From the NCBI GenBank assembly GCA_016165875.1, contig JABBOT010000012.1:12026984-12090983 (forward strand): a stretch of 64,000 nucleotides of DNA, written 5' to 3'. Positions within the stretch are counted from its first letter, which is position 1, and each line of letters begins with the position of its first letter. The notes below the pieces were generated by a model that searched no databases, had not been told where the DNA came from, and was given only the letters and a program-made list of their open reading frames with translations. This document shows, piece by piece, positions 1 to 12,900 of this stretch. A program made the position numbers and the translations under genes. Source of the DNA: Acanthopleura granulata (taxonomy: Eukaryota; Mollusca; Polyplacophora; Chitonida; Chitonidae).

Positions 1-802
1 TCATCTATACAGGCTACCGCAGTATCCCAAGTAAGCAGTATCCCAAGTAAGCCACCAGCCTGTGACAAGTGCCATCTGTGTGAGGCACAGATTTCACTCC
101 CAAAGCGAGTGATGAGCAACATGACACAATTTACGTGTAACAGAGTTAGACACATGGAACCCGAGATTTATACAATGACAATATCACTTGAAGTGGAAAC
201 GTGAAATCATTGAATTGTTACTACATATCCTGTCCTTTCGGTTGATCTAATCTAAAAAAAAGTTTGTGACAGTCAATACTTGAACCTGAGCATCGATACA
301 AAACCTCAAAATTGTTATCTAGCTGTTCTGAGTTTCAAAAGTATTGATGTTAGCACCCCAGAGCACTCAAATCAGTAACACTTCTAAGGCATTACCTTTT
401 TGAGGTGGACGAGAGTTGATTACAGAATGGAGGAGAGGACACAAGAGAGCAACATGTTCCAAGGCTTCCACGATTGCGGGATTTTCGCTTATTTCAGAAT
501 GCAACAGGTACATTTATCTTCAGGAATTATCTGAATTGATTTATTTGTAGGGCTTTTTTATGCCTTACGTAGGAATACTTCATTTCCGCAGGGGAAACTA
601 CGTAAAAACAATACAATTGGCTAGTCAATCTCTACAAAACTATAAAAATGCTGTACATAGCATTTGAAGGAAAACCTTTTTTCGGGAAAGACGGAAACAT
701 TTTCCATTTCTTTTCTCTTCCTCCAAACAGACAATACACCCCCCCCCCCAACACACAATTCGCCCCTCCCCCAAATATACACGAAGACGACATCTGACTT
801 AC
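1..802. other. Ferroxidase intron (left part), no exon seen
   Basis: Follows the donor at 803 on the minus strand. I searched it for the expected INGRxFGN block and did not find it. It holds a C-rich tract near 739-772 and an exact 16-bp tandem duplication at 20-51. Confidence 0.6.
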
Positions 803-953
803 TTCTCATTCTGTTAGATTCTAAAAAGGCTGGGTCTGTCTTGTTAATCTTGCTAACATCCTTGATTCGCTTCTTGATATTCTCGTCGATGTACCAGGAG
901 AGATTTTCGTTTGTGACTTGTACCACAAGAATAAATTCTTTATCAGCTCCCTT
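803..953 (-). CDS. Ferroxidase exon 10: domain 3/4 linker, last exon in window
   Basis: Residues 578-627 plus one base. The acceptor AATTGCAG precedes 953 and the donor GTAAGT follows 803. It contains NENLSWYIDEN and DPAFLESNRM, the same motifs as the first part of exon 5. The following INGRxFGN block is not in bases 1-802, so the next exon must lie left of the window. The acceptor has a weak pyrimidine tract, but frame and homology agree. Confidence 0.88.
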
Positions 954-3900
954 CTGCAATTTGAACCGGAAGCAAAGACCGGTTTAGTCACAGCCTGGTA
1001 CTTAATACAAAATACAAAATGTATTTCTGTATAAATATGATAAAATAATCAAACAAATATGAAAATGTATATGTGAAATTAATTAGCATTGCAAGAAATA
1101 TCATGGCGGCGGGATAATTACGATTAAAAAACTCTCACATTAAAGGCTGGATAACTTTTGCCATTTAAGAACACATAACGCACTGTAAATATATCACCAA
1201 TGTGTCAGATTTTCTTCGTACCTGTCGTCCTTCATGATCCAGTGTGCCCTTTTTACATGTTAGAAGAGGTCCTACCAAACCGGAACTGGTATCGCGCACT
1301 GGATCGACAGCTGATTGGTAGAAATTCGTGAGGCAGTCTGGGTCGCTGTAGGTGGGTCCAAAACTCTCTGGGATATACCACGTGTAGGTATACATTCCTC
1401 CAGGTGGGACGGCGTTATCTTTGATGGCTACAGAGGGAAAAGATGAATACAGGATATATGTAAAACACGCAAATGATTCAAAGCCTCTTCAGGATAGATC
1501 AATATTACATGTAGATAATTTACACATTCTATGTGACGGATTAGTAGTGAAACATAATATCAAATGATTGTCCTTTAATATCTAATTTGCCCCAAGTCGG
1601 TGATAGTATACTGTTTAAGTAGTTTCGAGTGGAAAAATAGAAACAATTAAGTATTTAAGATTTAAGCATTTAAGATGCGTAAAAAGCCCTGTAAGCTCTA
1701 CTACCTTCGCTTTCTAGATATATTATATATGTGCTGCATACAAAACATTGTGAAATCTATGCTATTTTCACCGCAGCTGTTCATCAAACATTTTTTGTGA
1801 AACACATTTTTTTCTTCAAACATATTTGTATAGCTTGAACATTTAAAAACTTGTTTTGCCCTTGATAACACCGAGAGCAGGCCATGTATTTTCTAAGATA
1901 CGAAACCACAAGATTTAAATATTATAAGGCTAATACAGTCGGCTGATACCAGACTTTAAAGGTTACAATATTGGCAACGGCTATAATCGCATTCTTAAAA
2001 TAATGTATGAGTTCTTATGTTGACCTTGCAACAAGTGGTTAAAAAAATCGCCCAGAAAATGTTGCTAAATTGCCAGAACTGCCAGGTCTACTGTATGTTA
2101 GCATTATAATACTTAAAGGACAACGTAGCCATGAATAACAAATGTGGCGTCAAACTTAAAAAGATTGCACTTTTTTTTATTCAGGGAATGCATAACTTGT
2201 CTCAGCTTGGACGATCAATGTGCCAGACAGACAAATAAGAGTTTATGCAAATAAACGAATCTGCAACACGTCCGAACTGGAGCCCACTGCATAGTGATAC
2301 GGGTTGGCGGTATCTGAAAAGTTTCAGTGATGTTTATTCCCGCATTTCAGAGTAACGCGATTATATTTGTGTGCAGCCTTTTTTCACCTCTCTAGGTTCT
2401 GACAGATATTTGAGAGGGGGAGTTTATTTAAAAAGCGCCTAGGACATCGAATTGCGCAGAATATTAACGAAATACTTGTATAACAATTTGAATAAGGATT
2501 GAAATTAAATTTAACTGTACGTTATGTACAGAATACGTATCGAAAGCCTGCATCATTACCTGTAATAGGTATACAGTTTTGCATCCAACGGAATGCCTCT
2601 CAAAATACAATATAAATAAAGCTTGCAACGATGCAAGGATCACGGTGTAACAGGATGCAGAGCTTCCGTCATGTAGCATTCGACCGGATATTCTTAACTA
2701 AAGATTTAATGTTTAGCGCTTGAATATCTAACATAATGAGAACAACTCACTCAAGTATTCCATACCTTTTGTAATGGTAATAAATCAGGTTCATAATATG
2801 TAGTTTACGGGACTGTTATTAGCTCTCAATCTCTACATTACCTTTCGGTTAAGCACAAGAACTGTTCCCATGTGCCATAACCGCAAGCTGTAGCTGATTG
2901 CCGAATGACTACGTCCAGAAATGGTACATCCGCTAGTTTGGAATTTCAGCCTATTCTGTGATATGCTCCAAAGGTCTACAGTAGCTGTGACATTACATCT
3001 ACTCAGTATGCTGATGGTAACTACATTATTTAAACGATGTTATTCGGAAACCCATTTCACCTTCACTCTTCACCTTCACACTAAATATAACCTTTCGCAC
3101 AAATTTACATTTCACCCTACTAAATGCACTATTACCTTTCGAGCTGTCGTTGTAACTGGCACCCTCGTTGGCTTTGTCGTACATAGCGCCATGTGGATGC
3201 ATCGAATAGTTTCTGGAGGCGTAATTCTTGAACACAACTTTTATGGATTCGCCGACCTCAGCTCGAATGACTGGACCCAGAAACCCAAGATGAATCTCCG
3301 AATCCGAACGATACTTTCGTCTTGTGAAGGTTTCATCAGTGTATTCAAAGAACAAAGCTTTCTTGTACTGACCACCGATTCTAGTCATGGATTTACCGAA
3401 GTATGTGGATGACCGACTGTAAAAATGAAAAGAAAAAGAGAGAATTAAACAAAATCAGAACAAAACATGCATAAAACAAACATTTTGTTCTAGTATTAGA
3501 AGGAAAACGGTGTAAAATCTTAATATTTTACGAGGTCTTGGAATATCTATACGTTGTGCGAATAGTTATACATACGGGAATAGCCAGAAGCAAGTTAAGA
3601 AAAATGAGAAACAAATTACATTGTAACCGTGAAGATCCGGTTATGATATGTGTATTTGTGGAAAACGAAATTGCGATGGAAAGAAAATATTTGAGAAGAC
3701 ATGACCGTTGCACGCTTTGAGGCCCCAACATAGATTATTTGAAGGTCTTAGAAACCTCCGCTGGGTTGTAAGTTACGGCTTTATATACCTGGACGGATCG
3801 GATAAGCTGCCTCCGGAGAATTTGTTCCACACGGACGGGGCATACCGCCACCAAACCTCCTCTGCCGTGATGTAGTAGGTTCTCGTCTTACGGGCAGCCG

Positions 3901-6900
3901 TCCACGTTGGGGGTGCATAGGCACGCTCCTGGCTACACGACTTAACATCCAGGAAAGCCTGCATACCGTCTGTAAACAGAAACCAGGGCATACTGATATG
4001 TCAGTGTGATGATGTAAAGGAAGATAATAAGAGGAGACATTATATTCAGGTACATCGTCTTCACACTACATGTGAAGGTGCACTGTATCCATATTTTAAT
4101 ATAGGTAAATTTTCCAGTGTAATTCGAAAGTGGTTTCGGAATGAATATGGAAAGACAGCTAACCTGTAACAGAAGAGTACAAAATCTATGGAATCGCTGC
4201 TGTAAGCCACAAGGGTGTCTTTCCCTGCGCAACATCGACTCGGGTACAGGTCTTCTTTGCCAATTGCTCTCTTGCAATACTTAAGAGCTAAGCTACGACT
4301 TTGCCCGGAAATTGTGATCGGAAAGGAAGGAATGAACAACTTCAAAACTTTGGTTCGAAGCACTTTATACAGGAAAGGTTGACCCATGCAAAAAGTTACA
4401 TAGACAAGCAGTTAGATATTCTTAAGAGTTTTCGATAAGAGATTGAACAGGAATTCATTGCTGGATGCCAAGGTGTGTTACATAAGCGCTAAGATAGAAG
4501 ATTGGCAACCGCTGGACATTTCCGACACTATTATGTAACAACGAGGGACTTTCCCCTCTCTCTGGACAAGGAACACACTTAAAAGACAGGATATCGACGG
4601 GGTCACGAATCTAATATATGCCACATATACTTAGTCTGAACGCTGAGTTCATTTCGTCATCACAAAATTCTAGCATTTCTTTGAAATGGAATCATACAAG
4701 ATTAGCTGCAACGTATGCGCAAGAACAGGAAGAACAATAGCAACAACTCCGCAATTCCAAATAGCTGCTCCTCGCAAGTAGAAAAAAAGTTTCACAGTGT
4801 TAAAGATTTGTCCACAGGATACTATCTTCTAAACTTCTAAACAATGCCAAAAACGAGCAGACTTAAGACCCAAGTCCTGTTCCTGTTAAGGCTATGGCAG
4901 CCTCTTAATTCCAGATGCAATTTCTCTCGAAGTTGTGGGGATAAGCTTGCTATATACGGAGTTCTTACCGGAGTAATGATCGTTCACAGCGCACTGGATA
5001 AGCCACCGTCCGGGATTCTTCGGGTACATATCACCAGTCATGAAGTCAGCCGCAAACAAATGCACTGTATCAATTCTGGAATGAACAGATTTGTCACAGT
5101 ATAGTGTGCGTACTGCAGGGGCGTGATGTTGTAAAGGAAGCTCCAGGCGTAAGGCTCTGTGCGAACATTTTTACAATGTCACTAAGAAACTTGCATGTAT
5201 CAGGCGTATTTCTCCTTTGTAGGTAAGAGGAACCTTCACTTCGATTGCTCTACTCCTTCTCTGTTCGTAAGAGGAACCTTCACTTAGTTTGCTATTTTTT
5301 ATCATTTTGTCTGTTTAGTTTTGATATAGATTAGACATATATTGATATAAGAATACATACACATTGTTACAAAAACATGTGCAAATTCAAGATGTTGCTC
5401 CTGAAGACTTTTTTGTGCCATAAACACCTTAAAGGGATATTTTTAGGCGTTACAACACGGTGTGATTGCATCAAGCCAGGAAAAATCCATTTTTGCGGTT
5501 TCCAGTCTCCCTCTATTCAATATCTCAACACTCATGTCACATTACATAATACCTCCGATGAGCTCTGCTTTTGGAGTGTGCAAGACATCTGTTGTGAGAA
5601 CTATGCAAATGTCTGAACGTTTTCCGATTCCCATTTGCTGCGTTGGATGATGAAATTTTGATATATTTTTGACACTATGCAGGTCTTTGTTATGCAGGTC
5701 TTTGTTATCTTGTATCATAGCTGTTTTGATCTGTGTTTCCTCACGTACCACACGATTATGTGTTGAGGAAACCAGGTAACAGCCAGAGGAAATCTGCCCG
5801 CATCGCAAGGTAGTAGATGTTTCTCTTGGCTTTGAAGCCACAGCCCAGTCACCAGGAATTGGATTCGAACAAGCGACGTCATCATAAGCTTATGAGGCAA
5901 TGGCCCAATAAATGTTCAATTCATTTAGCTAATTCATAATTTGCTGAAATCCTTAGATCCTTTTTACGCTCAGTGTGAAAAATTTTTGGACAGTTTTTAC
6001 CAATCAACAAATTCGAATGCAGAACTTTGTGTAATCACAATTACAAGGCTACCGAAACATGGCCTATCTTCCCACACCTTAAATTGTTACGCTCAGTTTG
6101 AGTTTTTGTCCACAGTTTTTAACAATGGGCAAATTCGAATACATAACTTTGTGTAATTACAGTTACAATTCTACCGAAATATGGCGTCCTTCTTCCCAGA
6201 CCCCATTTTAAATTATTGTCCGAACACTATTTCAGTCTGTAATAATCGGCAGTGAATATCATACCTGTGGTCGTTCACTGTGAAGGTTTGGCCGTTGATG
6301 TGTGCCGTGTGCAGGTCTATCTCTGTGCCCATACCGATCATGTTCCACACGACATGCTCATTCTCACAGGCTTCAAAGGCTGGCAGGTTCCCGAACAAGC
6401 GTCCGTTAATCCCGTGCATCATGTTGCTGGTGGCAAATCCGGGGTCGTTCGAGCTCAGAAGTTCCTTGCAGAGTTTGGGGTCTTTGCATTTTTCCAGGTT
6501 CTCGTCGATGTACCAGCTGAGGCTCTCGTCGTATATCTTGTACAGCATGACGAAGTCGTATTTTACGTCCTTTCTCGTGTTGTCGTCGTTAAGGATTCCT
6601 GCAAAAGTCAATTAGAAAGGCGCAACTCAAGGTCACTTCAAACAATACACGGAACGCGACAAGACGTTCCACATGCGATAGATATCCGACAATATGTTTG
6701 CGTTTCCTGTCTTTCAAAGCCAAAAGTTGATTCATTGTTGCGTAACTGCGATGATCAGTCGAAAATTCCAATTATGATGCAAGGACTGTCAAAAAATACG
6801 TCAAACATTATGCGAGGATTGTGATAAAAATTGATATACTTGATACATTTTTCAACCTTAAGCAAACAGATAATTTGCAGTCGTGCTAAACTCTGATAAG

Positions 6901-9900
6901 GCAACACCTGATGCCTAAACAGGACGAGCCGAAAACGATTCCAAGCAGTTTTACCTTTTTTACAGGTAAGCAAAGCTCCGATTAATCCTGAGTTTGTGTC
7001 TCTGGCTGGGTTGATGTGGGAGTGGTAGGCCCAGGTCATACAGTTAGGATCGCTGTCCAGAGGGGCGAAGTTCTCGGGTATTGACCAGATGTAGGTGTGA
7101 GAACCGTTAGGAGGAACCATGTCGTCCTGTTTCAACTTTCCCCACGTGCCGTCGATATACAGCGCACCTGACAGACAACAAAATACACAACAATAACGCT
7201 GATGAAGTGAAACGATCTTAATTTACAGGAAATACATGAAAATCATTGTTTCTGTGTAGAGTGCCTAGAAAAGAAACGCATAGTTGAATATTCACAGGAT
7301 AAATCAGTTTTTGTTCAAAAGTGGAATAATCAATTGAAGGATAGTTATACAATGAGAAAGCCAGATCGTCGGTAATGACAGACTAATCACAGGAGCTGAT
7401 TTGACAATGAAACCAGGTCACAAATCAGCGTTCATCTCAGCAAATAGTGTCACCACCATGGGATACTATCTACGTATCATCAATCTTAAAATTTCTATAA
7501 GCCTCTGCAAGAATCGAAAGATCAATATATATACTGATGAAAATATTTTAATTTCCATGACAAAAAGTCTGAAATTGCGATATTTTTGAAAGCGTATTAT
7601 CAAGCCTATCCTTTTCACGATATTAAAATTTTCAGCCACAGACAGTATTTACTTCAATTATGTTTAAATATATGGATTTTGAATTTTTGGATCAGTGTGT
7701 CATTTCAGTTCATGTCATTAAATAGATTCGAGAAGACCTGACCTTGCTAGCCTAGAAAAGTTAACAATCACAGATATAGTTCAAAAGAGTGCGCATGTCT
7801 GGGTGATATTCCCATATATTTTCATTGTTTGACAAAGTCACGTGTTTCACAAGCCACAAAAAACTTCACAAACTTCGGGATGCTAACGGTGGAGAGTCCT
7901 ATTTTGAGTCAATTTATGTTTAATTAAGAAAACTGACCGCATTCAGATCTCTGTTCACTTCAAACAAGTGAGTTTGTTTGGGTTTATGAAAATGACATAG
8001 CAGTACACTTCAAAGACACGATGATCGCTGTTTGCTAAGCATTGGCCACTGGCCAGTGGCTCTCTTAGAGGGTCCAGGGCGCTCATGTATCTTGTCATTC
8101 AGCATGTGGACACAAAGAGACATGACGCAAATTGATGCAATAGTAAAAAATAGTTAACTTTGCTTTGTAATGATACAAAGTGTTGTTGTTGGCTGTTGTG
8201 TTTTATTATTGAAGAAGAAAAAGAATCTTTCAAGATAACATTAACCATTCAAACCCTTCGGTAATATTAATGTTATTCCCTTTTTCGTGACCTCTTGCTT
8301 CATTCGTGATATGAAAAAGCATCATGGACCTAAAGCCAGCTTGGGGGCCTCTGCGTCTCAGTTGGTTAGCGCGCTAGCGCAGTGGAATGGTCGAGAAGCC
8401 TACCACCAACGCGGTCATTGTGAGTTCATGTTTAGCTCATGCTTGCGTCATCTCCGGCCGCATGTTGGATGGCCTGCCCTGCAACCTTTGGATGGTCGTG
8501 AGTTTACCCCGGCTCTGCCCGGTTTTCTCCCGCCATAATGCTGACCGCCGACGTGTAAGTGAAATATTGTTGAGTGCGGCGTAACACACCAATCAGTTTT
8601 AATATTGCCGTACGTAGCATACCGTAATATCGTTAACCGTAGGCTTAGCATTAAACCCCATATTGTACCGCCGCTCCCTCTCCTTAGGAAATCATCGTTT
8701 TAAATCCACAGGCTTACCTTCACTTCCCTTTAAATAGTGGACACCGTGAGGATGCATGGAGAACTGGCGCTTGCACTTGTTTTTGAAGTGGATCACAAAC
8801 CGGTCCCCTTTCTCGGCTCGGAGCACGGGTCCCACAAGTCCCAGCCATCCAGGCTGTTCTATTTCGTCCATGTAGCTGTCGTCCGTGTATTGTTTGTATA
8901 GACATTTCTTGTAACGGCTGCCAATACGGTCTTTGCCGTTCTTGATGAACATTCGGGCAGCTCTAAACAAAGTAAACAAAGATGGTTTTTAAAATTTTTG
9001 TCTACGCGCTATGTTTATGATGGTTTCAACAAGACCGTTACTGAGAGAGTGGTATGGAATGCTACACTCAAAGCTACACGTTATTGATTTCTTCAGATCG
9101 GCTGGGCTCTTCCCTCAGTCCCGCTGCCACAGTATAGTTGACGAAGTATGGCTGCTTTACTCTTCTCAGAAACCAGACATTTGAAGTGAAAATGCAAAAA
9201 ACACAGGAGAAATCAAACAAGCGCAAATTAAAAATAGCTGTTGTTTTACACACAAGTCGGTTCACATTAAAGGATAGGATGTCACGAACATTAATGACTG
9301 ACCTACCGAATCAAAGAAACTGACACAGAGGCTTATGAATATCAGAAATATTATGATATATGGCACAATGGACAAGTAATTTGGGGCATGCAAAATACAA
9401 ACAAATGATGTCCACAATCAGTACTTAGGGTCTTATTGGGAAGGCTTTATGGAACACATTAAGTGCACGTCCATTAACAGTTAACATGTTCAGAGGAATG
9501 CAATAAATGGAGATGTGGTTTGTCTGTGCTTCTCATTTTTTCGATGTTTTGTTACTTGTAATAAAGCTTGACTCATCTTTCCCTGTTGTCCCACGCGAAA
9601 CGCAGTGTGCATGGCCAAACAGTAAGGTCAAGCGCCAACACGAAGCCCTGGTTAACACTGTTTGGTTTGGAAAGGCTGAGCAAACGGCTAAATCTGTACC
9701 TCGCGGTCATGGATGACAACCGGGTCAAACTTGAAATTATCTCACTCCAAACAGAGACAGGTGAAAGTTCATCGACTGTCCACAGATTTCATATCGTGGT
9801 CCGATGACTAACTGACTAGACTCCCCCAAAATAATCTGGGTGCTTCGAAGAAGTGTTGGCAGTACATCGATGTCGGCTCAAAGATCACTTCTGTGGTGTG

Positions 9901-12900
9901 TGCTCAATATTCCCGATCTGGATCGCAAATAGCCCGATAGCATGAGAAAGATCGTGCAGCCAAACTGATTAGGTTTGCCGTGTATAAAGAAGGGATTCTT
10001 GTGAATCATTTTTCTTGAACCGTGACCTAAATCATCTCGTCAAATCAATGGGGTGATTTAGGGAATGGTTTGTGCATGATTCAGGTGCAAAATTGGCAGG
10101 AGGGGGTTCAGAAAGGTATCGGTACTTGATTCGAATGCATACAAATTAGAAATATGAAGAATCTGTGACCACTTTTTCTAGTTATGATAATTTGTTCAAG
10201 TAAAATCCATCAAATGACAGCAATAGTTTTACTAACATATACAACACTTTCTTTACAAAATAATGGAACCCATCCACAAAAAATACTCTAAATAACAAAT
10301 TGTTCACTTCAGTCATTTGCATTAAAATTGGTACTTCAACTAACAAATTTGATAAATGATATGTTTATTCGAGGATTCCATTTAGAATATTCTTAACATG
10401 AAGAGCACATTAGGGGACCAGACGAACACGCAATGTAGACGACTGAGCCTGTGGTTGGCATCACTATTGCCTAGCACGCCAATGACTATACGGCCACTCT
10501 GAGTTTGAAAGGTTCTGGGTGGATTTCAAGCGTTACTTTAAAGGTGGCTTTTTATCAGTCTGTCGTGTTGTCAAATCTAATTCAACTGTGGTGACACAAT
10601 TTACAATCGTACCTCTAAACCTTCAAGTTCACTTCATGGCTTTAATCACGTACTAGCGATAATGATAGAGGTAAACATAGATAAACATAGCTTTCAATTT
10701 CACGTTCTCACGTGCAGTGAAAACAGCGCCAAAACACCTCAACATAAAATGTTCTATTAGTTTAACTTGATTAAAAAAAAACACTGGACAATTTGTCTTT
10801 TACTGATGTCGCCTGATGTCAACCATTTCTTGCTGGGCCTAGATTTTAGGGGTCATGTGTATCTCATTGAGTTTGTTATCGTCGAAAGAGTACCTTGGGG
10901 GCTGGACATATCTATCTTTACCATCATCACGAGACTGTAATATTTGTATAATCGATCCTACCGAACTGGTTGGAAGGTGGGGGGTGGGGTGGGAAAGAGA
11001 CACAATGTCAATGTGTCTGACAACGGATGTAGCGCCCCTCATGGGCTCGCTCCCGTAGTGAAGACACCCATTTTTGGTTTGTGGATGACAGGTTCCGAAA
11101 ATACAACAGAGCAAACTAACCTCATTACAATACAAGACGCAGGTGCGCGGTGCAAATTAGTACATGTGGCACTCATAGTGTCCTCGTGAATTCCACTCGA
11201 CCGAGGAAATGAGTCAATGCTTTAACCTCATTGAGCTAATTGGCTGAGTTTTCGAGGGTCAAATATTAACGCATCCCTTCACCTCGAAGGGACCACATAA
11301 TGACAAAACTAAATTATCGTCACGGTATTTACAAAGTGATGACAGGGAAACCAAGAAACCTTGACAATTTTGTAAAGTTCACCTTAAAGACCGGGACGTA
11401 CCCAGTTCGACATAGACCAACAATACACGATACGCTACCTTCAGTAAGGTTTAGAAACAGCTATACATTTAAAGAATGCATCTCGAATAAACAAGGCTCT
11501 TAAGTTCCTATTGGAAAATAAAAAAAGCAATAAATGGAACAAAATTATTACGTTTTCATATGTGGTAGCATTTTAACATCACGACTGTTTGACCCAGGCG
11601 CCATTTTGTTCTGTTAATATTTCATTAATGCTTTTAAATGCAAAACGCTGTTTCTCGAATATTGGTCCAACATGAATAGACAGTTGCGAATGTAAAGGAA
11701 CCATTTTGTTTTGTTAACATTTCATTAAAGCTTTCAATTTAAACTTGAATGCTAAACATAGTCTCGCAAATGTTGGTTCAGCTTGAGTGGCGAGTGTAAA
11801 TGAGTCTCTCCGGAAACAGGGCTGTGAAAACTACACTTGTTCTATGTCAACAAGCCAGAACCCTTTTTTTCTAATTTGCACGCAAGTTCCCCCCCCCCCC
11901 CCACCACTGTGTATTCTAGCTTTAAGTCTACCTATCGTCAAAGGCTCCAAGGTGTTAATCCTTGACCGCTCCAAAAAAAACTGCTAACTGCATCTTTGTC
12001 TTAGATGGCCGACAAATTTACTTAGTTCTGAAGTAGCTACGTGTACTGTGGATGTGTAGACAAACCCAGTCGGTTGATTCGCCGGTCGATCTCCACCTTT
12101 AGTTACATTTAGCACCCTCTGGTGTGAGAACAACTGATAAGATCGATGGAACAGTCTTTAAGGAAGATATCGAACCGTTGGTGCTCGGGCTGTAGCTCAC
12201 TATTGACGTTTTTCATTCTATATTGTCTTAACCTCTGACTGTCAAAGCCTCTCTTTTTCTTTGACGAAGCGACTTTATCACTATGACAACTATAATGGTC
12301 GAAGTGCTTTGTTTAAAGGTTCTCGTTCACGTCCGCGATGATAATTTTCACAACGTAAGAAATGATCGATCTGTTCAAATAGGTGTTGAGAACTGCCTTT
12401 TAATCTTTGTCAGCAAATGCAAAAATGTATTACTCACACTTTTTGACCCATAATGTTTAATCCTTTATAATGGAATTAGACTTACAGAAACAGGGAATAA
12501 GCAGAAAAAAATTTTGAAGCAATATCAATATTTGTTAAATTTGCACAAGCCTTGCTTATTGTAAGTTTTGTTGGGACATCAATAATCATAAAACACTTCT
12601 GATTATAGACATAGAGCCAAATACCAAATCCTGAAAGTTCAAAGTTTTGCGTGCTGAAATTTAGCTTAATGTGCAGGTGTTACTTTGTCCTTCATTGTTT
12701 TCACAGCAAATTTTGATAATTTAACACGTTTTACAAACATTTGAAAAAGTATTCAGTTTTCATTTTAAAATATTATCTTTTTGCTGGAAGATGCACTGAA
12801 TGCTATACGATGTTGTCCTATGAAAAGAGTTTTTTTTCTCATGGGATACAGCTATTAATAAAGTTCAGAAGGAATGCCATCATTTCAGCTGCATTCTTTG

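Noticed and set aside
2921..3412. 163-codon plus-strand frame
   Set aside because: It lies opposite ferroxidase exon 8, which has clear family motifs and splice sites on the minus strand.
6252..6824. 190-codon plus-strand frame, the longest in the window
   Set aside because: Shadow of ferroxidase exon 5 and part of the next intron.
8287..8584. Frames of 83 and 65 codons
   Set aside because: They lie inside a SINE copy.
10971..10994. G-quadruplex candidate
   Set aside because: Only three runs of three or more G; at best a two-layer fold.
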